Origin: JADYZU01 sp964540965
Lineage (GTDB): Bacteria > Pseudomonadota > Alphaproteobacteria > Rhodobacterales > Rhodobacteraceae
Assembly (NCBI GenBank): GCA_964540965.1
Contig: CAZIOT010000003.1
Location: 62,001-126,000 of the forward strand
Direction of reading: 5' to 3'
Length of the DNA stretch: 64,000 nt
The position numbers and the translations under genes were made by a program. Below, piece after piece: positions 49,093-58,369 of the stretch. How positions within the stretch are numbered: position 1 is the first letter of the stretch; every line of letters starts with the position of its first letter. The notes under the pieces were generated by a model. The model ran no database searches. It worked only from the letters and a program-made list of their open reading frames with translations, and was not told where the DNA came from.

Positions 49093-49760
49093 CCCCGGCC
49101 AACAGCGGCGAGGAACGGCGCCGGATCCCAGCCGCAGGCGAAACCGTCGCCATCGGGGTCGATGCCGCGCGGATCGCGGTCCGGTCCGCCGCGCGACAGG
49201 AAGTCGCGCTGCGCCTCGTCCGGGCTGCGGTAACTGGCGCAGTTGCGCTCGAACCGGCCCTGACCCGAGAACATGAAGCGCGAATACCACGCCTGCCCGA
49301 CGCGGTTGGGCGCCGCCAGCGCATAGGCGACGATATTCGGCCCGGTGTCCTGCGGCTGGGTCGGCAGCGCCGTCGGCTGCACCACCTGATAATTCGCCGC
49401 CGCCTGCGCCAGCCTTTCGGCGTCGGATTCGATGGTTTCGCGGGCAGCGACCGCGTTGAAATCCTGTTCGTCGGAAATGCCCGAGGACTGGATCGCCAGC
49501 GGCGCCGCCGGCGTCGTCGCGGCTGGCGCAGCCGTGCCGCCGATCCCCGCCGCGGCCAGCGCCTGCGCATCGATCGCACCCGACGACACCGCGCCCGGCG
49601 CGCTCAGCGGCGCGGTCGGGGCGGTGGCCATGGCCTGTTGCCCGGCATAATCGCCGTAATCGCCGAACCCGACACCGGGGTTCGAGGCGGGCGGCGTCGC
49701 CACGCACCCCGCCAGAAGCAGTCCCGCGACCCCGATCAGCACCTGCCGTTGCATGCCCAT
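49089..49760 (-). CDS. Lipoprotein with Excalibur-like calcium-binding domain
   Basis: 223 residues: lipobox LLLAGC near residue 19, a long Ala/Pro/Thr-rich low-complexity stretch (about 25-90), a helical part, and a C-terminal Cys-bounded block. The latter, NCASYRSPDEAQRDFL then DPRGIDPDGDGFACGWDP, carries the DxDxDGxxC loop of Excalibur domains. Such domains bind calcium and occur on surface proteins. Start MGMQRQ at 49760; the ATG two codons later also works. It is directly upstream of the amidase, so the two may be co-transcribed and act at the wall. Confidence 0.78.
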   Translation of the reverse strand: MGMQRQVLIGVAGLLLAGCVATPPASNPGVGFGDYGDYAGQQAMATAPTAPLSAPGAVSSGAIDAQALAAAGIGGTAAPAATTPAAPLAIQSSGISDEQDFNAVAARETIESDAERLAQAAANYQVVQPTALPTQPQDTGPNIVAYALAAPNRVGQAWYSRFMFSGQGRFERNCASYRSPDEAQRDFLSRGGPDRDPRGIDPDGDGFACGWDPAPFLAAVGRG

Positions 49761-49788
49761 ACCCTTGCCAGTCCGTCAGCCGACGGGT

Positions 49789-51263
<1,475 letters not shown>

Positions 51264-51267
<4 letters not shown>

Positions 51268-51551
51268 TCCACCACCTTCGGCACCGCAAAGAACCCTTCG
51301 CGCGCATCGGGCGCGTTGGCCAGCACCGCCGCCTGCTGGTTGCCGTCCGTCACCACATCCTGCCGCCGCTTCAGCCGCATCGGCGTGACCGAGGTCATCG
51401 GCTCGACCCCCTCGACGTCGACTTCGTTCAATTGTTCGATGAAGCCGAGGATGGCGCTGAATTCCTGCGCAAGCGCGGGAAGGCGTTCCTCCTCGACCCG
51501 GATCCGGGCAAGTTTCGCGACCTTGCGGGCGGTGGCGATGTCGATGGACAT
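51264..51551 (-). CDS. gatC: Asp-tRNA(Asn)/Glu-tRNA(Gln) amidotransferase subunit GatC
   Basis: 95 residues: IDIATARKVAKLARIRVEEERLPALAQEFSAILGFIEQLNEVDVEGVEPMTSV is the family N-terminal helix pair, ending in the extended region DAREGFFAVPKVVE. GatC clamps GatA to GatB. The start at 51551 gives the normal length; the frame is open upstream. Confidence 0.96.
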
Positions 51552-51579
51552 GGGCACTCCGGTGAATGACGCCCTGCCT

Positions 51580-52239
51580 TTAGCGCCCCGCCCCCCGCGC
51601 CGCAAGACAATGGCGGATCAGCACCTCGATCATCCACGCGAGCAGGATGGCGTTGAGAAGATGCCACAGGAAATGGGTGCCGACGGGGATCAGGGCGCAA
51701 AGCGGCCCGTCAAGGCTGCGCAGGGTCAAGGATAGCGCCAGCAGGGCCGCGCCAAGGCCAAAGCCGCGCGCGACCCCCGCCGCACGGCGGCGCAGCGCAA
51801 CGGCGTATGCCGCGATCAGCAGCGCCACCGGCCAATAGGCGGCCGACAGGCGGAACCCCGGCAGCGCGGCAAAACCGGCGCCGGCGACCGCGGCAAAGGG
51901 CAGGACCGCCAGCGCCCCAAGGGCCGCCCAGCGCCACCGCCAGCCCAGCACCAGCCGGTTCGCGGCCAGCACATAGGTCAGGATGAACGCCATGATCGGC
52001 AGCACATCGGCCAGCGCCGCCCAGCGCGTGGCAAGGGTGTGGAACAGCCCCGATCCGACCCCGATCAGCATCAGCCCTGCGGCAAGAATCCGCGGCATCG
52101 GCAGCCCCCGCGCCCGGTGCCACATCACCAGCCCGGCCAGCAGGAACGCCAGATTGGTCAGCGCGTTCAACGGCTCGGCCGTCAGACCCGCCGCGGTCCG
52201 TTCGCAATATCCGTCGATCGGGGCGCTCCAGCCGTCTAT
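51580..52239 (-). CDS. Ceramidase-family (alkaline) membrane protein, likely AUA start
   Basis: 219 residues with about six or seven TM helices. Motifs of the alkaline ceramidase/CREST family are present: GSGLFHTLATRWAALADVLP and GTHFLWHLLNA give the His residues expected for a metal site, and the N-terminal segment WSAPIDGYCERTAAGLTAEP matches the usual family start (W-x-x-P-I-x-x-Y-C-E-R). That segment is in frame only upstream of the first standard start (TTG at 52170). The codon where the protein should begin is ATA (52239), 8 nt after a GGGAGG site, and a stop lies six codons further up. Substrate (ceramide or another lipid amide) is not certain. Confidence 0.72.
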   Translation of the reverse strand: MDGWSAPIDGYCERTAAGLTAEPLNALTNLAFLLAGLVMWHRARGLPMPRILAAGLMLIGVGSGLFHTLATRWAALADVLPIMAFILTYVLAANRLVLGWRWRWAALGALAVLPFAAVAGAGFAALPGFRLSAAYWPVALLIAAYAVALRRRAAGVARGFGLGAALLALSLTLRSLDGPLCALIPVGTHFLWHLLNAILLAWMIEVLIRHCLAARGAGR

Positions 52240-52291
52240 CTTTTTCGCCTCCCGCCGCTATGGTCGCGCCTCTGAATCAAGGAGAGCGCCC

Positions 52292-52990
52292 ATGAAGATC
52301 ACCTGGCTTGGCCATGCCAGCTTTCGCATCGAGATCGAGGATCAGGTGCTGCTTGTCGATCCGTGGTTGCAGGGCAACCCGGTGTTCCCCGCCGGTCGCG
52401 AGGCCGAGGCGATTGCCGGCACCACTGCGATCTTCCTGACCCATGGCCATGGCGACCATGCCGCAGACGCGCCGCGGGTGGCGGGGCTGACCGCGGCGCC
52501 GGTCTTTGCCGTCCACGAACTCGCCGAATATCTTGAGGCCGTGAAAGGCGTGCAGGCGACTGGCTTTGGCATGGGCGGAACCATCCGGCTGGGCGGCGTG
52601 GCGGTCAGCATGGTGCCCGCCTGCCATTCGAGCAGCATCGACTGGACCGGCAGCCCGGCCATCCCCGCCGGGCGCGAGGCCGGGTTCATGATCGCAGGTG
52701 AAGGTCATTGCATCTATGTCTCGGGCGATACCGGGATCATGGCCGACATGGACTGGATGGCCGAATACTACAAACCCGATATCGGCATCCTGTCGGCCGG
52801 GGGGCACTACACGATGGACATGGCCCAGGCGGCCTTTGTCAGTCGCAAGTATTTCGCCTTCCGCAACATCATTCCCTGCCATTACAAGACCTTCCCGCTG
52901 CTGGCGCAATCGGCCGACGATCTGCAGCGCGGCGTCTCGCCCGAGGCGCGGGTGCATCTGCCCGAGGTGATGGAGACCTTGGCGTTCTGA
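52292..52990 (+). CDS. UPF0173 metal-dependent hydrolase
   Basis: A 232-residue metallo-beta-lactamase-fold hydrolase: MKITWLGHASFRIE, FLTHGHGDHAADA (HxHxDH), YVSGDTGIMADM and NIIPCHYKTFPLL are the UPF0173 blocks. The substrate is unknown. AAGGAGAG lies 6 nt before the ATG at 52292. It is divergent from the ceramidase-family gene (52 bp apart) and convergent with soxG, with a shared hairpin between. Confidence 0.93.
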   Translation: MKITWLGHASFRIEIEDQVLLVDPWLQGNPVFPAGREAEAIAGTTAIFLTHGHGDHAADAPRVAGLTAAPVFAVHELAEYLEAVKGVQATGFGMGGTIRLGGVAVSMVPACHSSSIDWTGSPAIPAGREAGFMIAGEGHCIYVSGDTGIMADMDWMAEYYKPDIGILSAGGHYTMDMAQAAFVSRKYFAFRNIIPCHYKTFPLLAQSADDLQRGVSPEARVHLPEVMETLAF

Positions 52991-52995
52991 GCGGG

Positions 52996-53025
52996 GCGCC
53001 GGAAATTTTTAGAAATTTCCGGCGC
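52996..53025. terminator. Bidirectional terminator, UPF0173 / soxG
   Basis: A perfect 13-bp stem (52996-53008 with 53013-53025) with TTAG loop and an AAATTT core, so each strand has a T-run within the stem. The soxG stop codon is in the loop. Confidence 0.75.
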
Positions 53026-53563
53026 TTGCCCGTGCCGCCACCCCCTGCGCCGCATGGGTCAGCTCGTGCAGCAGGGTGGCGCCCATCGACCGCATCACCA
53101 TGATTTCATAGCCCGTCTCGGCAATGCGGGTGATCTGCGCCGTCATGTGGCCGATCAGGCTGCGGGCGGTGGCGCCCACCGGGAATGTCCCTTCGCGCAG
53201 GTCGAGCGGCGTCAGCCGGGCGAGAACCGGGGCCGCCTCTTCGCCGCTGATGGCGATCACCGCCTGTGCGTCGGACTGGTCGGTCAGGGCGGCAAGCGGC
53301 GCCAGCCCCGCGGGCGGCACGGCGCCGATCAGCAGCGCGCGGCCGCGGCCGGCCCACACCATCCGCGCCGGATTGCCATTTTCCGACCTGCCGGGCGCCG
53401 GAAAGCCGAAACCGAACGCATCCGACAGCAGTTTTCCAACCTCGGCCTCTTGCCCGCGAAAGGGCGCAACCGATGTCACCGGGCCGGGGGCCACCTCGGC
53501 CAGCGTCACGGTGCCGATGGTCACGGGCGCCTGCCCGGCCAGCGGCGAGAGTTCAACCAGCAT
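53009..53563 (-). CDS. soxG: Sarcosine oxidase gamma subunit
   Basis: 184 residues, the smallest-known-role subunit of heterotetrameric sarcosine oxidase. Family features include the opening LSPLAGQAPVTIG, the PGRSE/N block and the C-terminal TGYEIMVMRSMGATLLHEL. It has the GcvT-like fold of SoxG. The start at 53563 overlaps the soxA stop by 11 bp. It is the last gene of soxBDAG, ended by the hairpin around 53000. Confidence 0.92.
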   Translation of the reverse strand: MLVELSPLAGQAPVTIGTVTLAEVAPGPVTSVAPFRGQEAEVGKLLSDAFGFGFPAPGRSENGNPARMVWAGRGRALLIGAVPPAGLAPLAALTDQSDAQAVIAISGEEAAPVLARLTPLDLREGTFPVGATARSLIGHMTAQITRIAETGYEIMVMRSMGATLLHELTHAAQGVAARASAGNF

Positions 53564-56468
53564 CGCCACGCATCCGCCCTCCCTCGGGATCGAAGAACAC
53601 CGGATGCACCACCCGGCAGGGCGTGTCATGTCCGCGCAGATGGTCGACCAGCCGCACCACCTGCCCGTGCCGCGCCCGCCCGCGTTTCAGGAAACCCAGC
53701 GCAAGGCCGGTGCCCAGGGTCGGCGACCAGCAGACCGAGGTGACATAGCCCTGATCGTTCACCCGCACCGCGCTGGCCCCGGTATCGAAGAGATGCGCCC
53801 CGGCAGTGACTGGCGCCAGCGGATCGACCGGCATCAGCCCGACCATCTGTTCGCGGTCCTCGTCCAGCAGGCCGGGGCGGCGCGACAGGGCGAAACCGAT
53901 GCAATCCTTCTTCTTCGACACCATGCCCTCAAGACCGATGTCGAAGGCGGTCGTGCGGCCGTGGATTTCCGAATGGGTGATGAACCCCTTTTCGATGCGC
54001 AGGACGTTCAGCGCCTCCATGCCGTAGGCGCAACCGCCCATCGCCTCGGCCTGCGCCACCAGAAGGCGGAACAGCGAGGCGCCATAGCGGGCCGGCACCG
54101 CGATCTCATAGCCCTGCTCGCCCGAGAACGAGATGCGGAACAACCGCCCCGGCACACCCAGCACCGTGACCGGACCGCAGCCCATGAAGGGCAGGTCGGC
54201 GGGCGCGTCGAGCATCGCATTCGCCAGGTCGCGGGCCTTTGGCCCGGCGATGGCGAACTGGGCCCATTGCTCGGTCACCGACACCACCTGCACGTCCCAG
54301 TCGGGGCGCAGGCCCTGCGTGACGAAATCAAGGTGCCGCATCACCAGCCCGGCGGCGGCGGTGGTCGTGGTCATGACATAATGCTGCGGCCCCAGACGCG
54401 CGGTGGTGCCGTCGTCCATGACGAACCCGTCCTCGCGCAGCATCAGGCCATAGCGGACACGCCCCTCGGCCAGGGTCGAGAAGGTGCCGGTATAGACCAG
54501 ATCCAGCAACCGCGCCGCATCGGGGCCCTGAATGTCGATCTTGCCCAGGGTCGACACATCGCAGACGCCGACGGCATTCCTCACCATCCCGACCTCGCGG
54601 TCGCAGGCATCGCGCCAGGTCGCCTCGCCCGGACGGGGGAAATAGGACGGGCGATACCAGAGGCCGGCAGCGATCATCGGCGCGCCGCGCTCGACACTGG
54701 CCGCATGAGAGGTGGTGAACCGTTCGGGGGCAAAGCCCGCACCCTGCCCGCCCGCGCCCATTGCGGCGATCGGCACCGGCGAAAAGGGCGGGCGGAAGGT
54801 GGTGGTGCCGGTTTCAGGGATGCCGCGGCCAGTGGCATCGGCCAGCACCGCCAGCGCCATGACGTTGGAATTCTTGCCCTGATCGGGCGACATGCCCTGC
54901 GTCGTATAGCGCTTCATATGTTCGACCGAGCGGTAGTTTTCCGCAGCAGCCAGGTTCACATCCTTGACCGTCACGTCGTTCTGGAAATCCAGCCAGGCGC
55001 GGCCCTTGCCCGGCATCACCCACAAGGGCGCGATGCGGTAGGGGTCATCCTCGGCCGCGGGAACCTCGGCCGGGGCGATGTCCAGCGCCTCGGCCGCGGC
55101 GGCGGCGCCTTCGGCAAGGCAACAGGCGGTGGAAAAGCTGCCGTTCGCCGCCCCGGCGACCGACAGCCCCGGCACCGCGCCGGCGGCGGGCACGAAGGCG
55201 GCAAGGGCTTCATTCCAGACCGGGCGGCCGTTCAGGTGGCAGGTCAGATGCACGGTCGGGTTCCACCCGCCCGAGACGGCAAGGCAATCGGTTTCGATCT
55301 CGCGCGTTTCGCCCTGATGGGCGACGGTGATCGACCGCAACCCCTTGCGCCCGCTGGTGCCGGTGATGGTGGCGCCGGTCAGCACCGGGAATTGGCCTGT
55401 CACCTGCGCATCCGGCCTTGTGTCGATCAGCGCGGCGATGGTGACGCCGGCGGCGGCCAGATCGCGCGCGGTGCGATGGGCGTCGTCATTGTTGCCCAGC
55501 ACGGTGACGCGACGCCCCGGCGACACGCCCCAGCGGTTGAGATAGGCGCGCACCGCCCCCGCCGCCATGATGCCGGGCCGGTCGTTGTCGGGAAAGGCGA
55601 TGCCGCGTTCGATGGCACCGGCGCAGAGCACCGCCCGCTTCGCGACGATGCGCCAGAAACAGTCGCGCGGCAGATGCGGCCGCCGCGGCAGGTGATGCCC
55701 GACCCGTTCAAGCGCACCATAGGTGCCGCCGTCATAGACGCCGGTAACGGTGGTGCGCGGCATCAGCCGGACATTCGGCATCTGCCCCAGTTCCGCAATG
55801 GTGCGGGCGGCCCAGTCATGGCCCGGCATGCCGCCGACCTCGCCCTGTTCAGACAGAAGCCGGCCGCCCAGACGGAAATCCTCGTCCGCCAGGATGACAT
55901 CGGCGCCTGCCCGCGCCGCGGTCAGCGCCGCCATCAGCCCGGCGGGACCGGATCCGATCACCAGCAGGTCGCAAAAGGCAAAGGCCTTTTCGTAAGGATC
56001 CTCGTTGTGGCGTCCCGACAGCGCGCCAAGGCCGGCGGCACGGCGGATCAGCGGCTCGTAAAGCCGTTCCCAGAAGGCGCGCGGCCACATGAAGGTTTTG
56101 TAGTAGAACCCCGCGCCGAAAAAAGGCGCCGCCAGGTCGTTGACCGCCAGCAGATCCAGCCCCAGCGTCGGCCAGCGGTTCTGGCTGCGCGCCGCCAGCC
56201 CGTCATGCAGTTCCTGCACAGTGGCGCGGATGTTGGGTTCCGCCGCGGCGCCCTTGCCGATGGTGACAAGGGCGTTCGGTTCCTCGGACCCGGCGGTCAG
56301 GATGCCGCGCGGGCGGTGATACTTGAACGACCGCCCGACCAGCCGCACGTCATTGGCGAGCAGCGCCGAGGCGAGCGTATCGCCCTCGAGCCCGAAATAT
56401 TCGCGCCCGTCAAAGGTGAAGGCGACCGGCCGCGTCGGACCAAGGATGCCGCGCCCGGTGACCCTCAT
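53553..56468 (-). CDS. soxA: Sarcosine oxidase alpha subunit
   Basis: A 971-residue subunit. An N-terminal ferredoxin-like region (FTFDGREYFGLEGDTLASALLAND) precedes an NAD(P)-binding domain with LLVIGSGPAGLMAALTAARAGADV near residue 170. A second dinucleotide fold follows (GRRVTVLGNNDDAHR). The C-terminal aminomethyltransferase domain (from about 600: VGVCDVSTLGKIDIQGPDAARLLD) binds THF. The enzyme oxidises sarcosine to glycine and gives 5,10-methylene-THF and H2O2. Start at 56468 overlaps the soxD stop by 4 bp. Confidence 0.96.
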   Translation of the reverse strand: MRVTGRGILGPTRPVAFTFDGREYFGLEGDTLASALLANDVRLVGRSFKYHRPRGILTAGSEEPNALVTIGKGAAAEPNIRATVQELHDGLAARSQNRWPTLGLDLLAVNDLAAPFFGAGFYYKTFMWPRAFWERLYEPLIRRAAGLGALSGRHNEDPYEKAFAFCDLLVIGSGPAGLMAALTAARAGADVILADEDFRLGGRLLSEQGEVGGMPGHDWAARTIAELGQMPNVRLMPRTTVTGVYDGGTYGALERVGHHLPRRPHLPRDCFWRIVAKRAVLCAGAIERGIAFPDNDRPGIMAAGAVRAYLNRWGVSPGRRVTVLGNNDDAHRTARDLAAAGVTIAALIDTRPDAQVTGQFPVLTGATITGTSGRKGLRSITVAHQGETREIETDCLAVSGGWNPTVHLTCHLNGRPVWNEALAAFVPAAGAVPGLSVAGAANGSFSTACCLAEGAAAAAEALDIAPAEVPAAEDDPYRIAPLWVMPGKGRAWLDFQNDVTVKDVNLAAAENYRSVEHMKRYTTQGMSPDQGKNSNVMALAVLADATGRGIPETGTTTFRPPFSPVPIAAMGAGGQGAGFAPERFTTSHAASVERGAPMIAAGLWYRPSYFPRPGEATWRDACDREVGMVRNAVGVCDVSTLGKIDIQGPDAARLLDLVYTGTFSTLAEGRVRYGLMLREDGFVMDDGTTARLGPQHYVMTTTTAAAGLVMRHLDFVTQGLRPDWDVQVVSVTEQWAQFAIAGPKARDLANAMLDAPADLPFMGCGPVTVLGVPGRLFRISFSGEQGYEIAVPARYGASLFRLLVAQAEAMGGCAYGMEALNVLRIEKGFITHSEIHGRTTAFDIGLEGMVSKKKDCIGFALSRRPGLLDEDREQMVGLMPVDPLAPVTAGAHLFDTGASAVRVNDQGYVTSVCWSPTLGTGLALGFLKRGRARHGQVVRLVDHLRGHDTPCRVVHPVFFDPEGGRMRGDAG

Positions 56469-56725
56469 CGCGCCACCTTTTCGGTCAGGGTCACCGCGCT
56501 GATCGCATGGGTGACGGTGTTGCGGTCCACCGCGATCCAGGTGCCGCAGGGGTCATGATACCACAGGTCGCGCGTCGGCCCGGCGGGGTTGTCGCGGATA
56601 TGGACGTAGTCGTGCCAGGTATCGGCATCGGCAGCGGGATCGGGCCGCGCCAGGGCAAGGGCATCGCCGGCCCAGGTGAACTCGCGCCGGTCACGGTCGC
56701 CGCAATGGGGGCAGGTCAGGCGCAT
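56465..56725 (-). CDS. soxD: Sarcosine oxidase delta subunit
   Basis: 86 residues with the zinc site of SoxD: RLTCPHCGDRDRREF and, later, LWYHDPCGTWIAVDRNT. Cys7, Cys10 and the later His/Cys are ligands in known structures. It braces the alpha and beta subunits. It starts 20 bp after soxB ends, and its stop overlaps the soxA start. Confidence 0.96.
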   Translation of the reverse strand: MRLTCPHCGDRDRREFTWAGDALALARPDPAADADTWHDYVHIRDNPAGPTRDLWYHDPCGTWIAVDRNTVTHAISAVTLTEKVAR

Positions 56726-56745
56726 GTCAGGCGCCGGCCCGGCGG

Positions 56746-57999
56746 TCAGTGAAGGTTGTGCTGCGCACCGGTGCCCTCTTCGTCCATGATGCCAATCCCG
56801 TCGCGGAACCGGTCCAGCCGGAACCGCGCCGCCGTTTCATGCGGCTGGCCGGTGGCGATCAGATGGGCAAAGGCCCAGCCCGATCCCGGCACCGCCTTGA
56901 AGCCGCCGTAGTTCCAGCCGCAATTCAGGAACAGCCCGTCGATATGGGTGCGGTCGATGATCGGACTGCCGTCGGGCGACATGTCCATGATGCCGCCCCA
57001 GGACCGCAGGACGCGCGCCTTGCCGATCATCGGCATCAGCGTCATCCCCGCCTCCATCACATGCTCGACCATCGGCAGGTTGCCGCGTGCAGCGTAAGAG
57101 GAATAGAAGTCGAGGTCGCCGCCGAACACCAGCCCGCCCTTGTCGGACTGCGAGATATAGAAATGCCCCATGCCAAAGCTGACGACATGGTGGATCACCG
57201 GTTTCAGCCCCTCGGTGACAAAGGCCTGAAGGATGTGGCTTTCGATCGGCAGGCGCATCCCGGCCATCGCCGCCACCTGCCCTGACCGCCCGGCCACCAC
57301 CATGCCGACCTTCTTGGCCCGGATCTCGCCCCGCGTGGTCGACACGCCCTGCACCTTGCCGCCCTCGACGCGGATGCCGGTCACCTCGCAATTCTGGATC
57401 AGATCGACGCCGCGGGCATCGGCGCCGCGGGCATAGCCCCAGGCCACCGCATCATGCCGCGCGGTGCCGCCGCGCGGATGCAAGAGGCCGCCGAAGATCG
57501 GGAAGCGGGTCTGTTCAAAATCGAGATAGGGCAGATGCCGGCGCACCCCCTCGCGGTCAAGCAGGATCGCATCGTCGCCCTGGTTGATCATCGCATTGCC
57601 GCGGCGGACAAAGGCATCGCGCTGGCCATCGGAATGGAACAGGTTGATCAGCCCGCGCTGCGAATGCATGACGTTGAAATTGAGGTCGGATTCCAGTCCT
57701 TCCCACAGCTTCAGCGAATGCGAATAGAATTCCGAATTGCCGGGCAGGAAATAGTTGGCGCGCACGATGGTGGTGTTGCGCCCGACATTGCCGCCGCCAA
57801 GATAGCCCTTCTCGAGCACGGCGATATTCGTCAGCCCGTGGTTTTTCGCCAGGTAATAGGCGGTCGACAGGCCATGGCCGCCGCCGCCGATCAGCACGAT
57901 GTCGTATTCGTCCTTCGGCTGCGGGTCGCGCCAGACCGGCGCCCAGCCGGTGTTTCCGGCCAGACCCTGGGTGAAAACCTTCAGCCCCGAATAGCGCAT
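56746..57999 (-). CDS. soxB: Sarcosine oxidase beta subunit
   Basis: 417 residues of the glycine-oxidase (DAO) fold: FAD-binding YDIVLIGGGGHGLSTAYYLAK near residue 31, LEKGYLGGGNVGRNTTIVRANY, and the region HPRGGTARHDAVAWGYARGAD, whose His covalently binds FMN in characterised enzymes. The C-terminus has GWNYGGFKAVPGSGWAFAH. This is the flavin subunit where sarcosine is oxidised. It is the first gene of the operon; 370 bp separate it from divergent tadG. Confidence 0.97.
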   Translation of the reverse strand: MRYSGLKVFTQGLAGNTGWAPVWRDPQPKDEYDIVLIGGGGHGLSTAYYLAKNHGLTNIAVLEKGYLGGGNVGRNTTIVRANYFLPGNSEFYSHSLKLWEGLESDLNFNVMHSQRGLINLFHSDGQRDAFVRRGNAMINQGDDAILLDREGVRRHLPYLDFEQTRFPIFGGLLHPRGGTARHDAVAWGYARGADARGVDLIQNCEVTGIRVEGGKVQGVSTTRGEIRAKKVGMVVAGRSGQVAAMAGMRLPIESHILQAFVTEGLKPVIHHVVSFGMGHFYISQSDKGGLVFGGDLDFYSSYAARGNLPMVEHVMEAGMTLMPMIGKARVLRSWGGIMDMSPDGSPIIDRTHIDGLFLNCGWNYGGFKAVPGSGWAFAHLIATGQPHETAARFRLDRFRDGIGIMDEEGTGAQHNLH

Positions 58000-58369
58000 C
58001 CCGGCCCCGCTGCCTGTCCTGCCACCGGGCCGACCATCCACCGCCGCGGCGCGGAAGTGAAGCCCCCGCAGCGACACCGGAGGTCGCAAAGAACCTGCCG
58101 TCCCGCCGCAGCGCCCTGATTCGCCGGCTGCCGGCGCAAAGACCTTAAGATCGCGTTATCGCGGCGGACCGCGGCCGCGCCGGCCCCGCCGTTTCCCCGG
58201 TGCAGCCAATCCTGGGCGCGGCCCCGGTATCGTCGCGATGCTGACACGCATTCACCATGATCGCGCCCCGCCACGCCTCAATTCGGCCATGGCCAGCGGC
58301 GATAACCCTAATTGGAACTCCATGTCTTTTCGCTGCCGGCGAAGCGACCCCTGGTATTTGGAGATGGTC
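58000..58369. promoter_or_regulatory. Divergent region soxB / tadG
   Basis: 370 bp without a convincing gene. It should contain promoters for both operons. GGAG lies 6 nt before the chosen tadG ATG. Short frames here are low-complexity and lack initiation signals. I found no clear -35/-10 pair. Confidence 0.5.

Noticed and set aside
53124..56558. A 1144-codon open frame on the plus strand
   Set aside because: Antisense to soxA, which is a certain gene. The product is His/Arg/Gly-rich low complexity with no motif.
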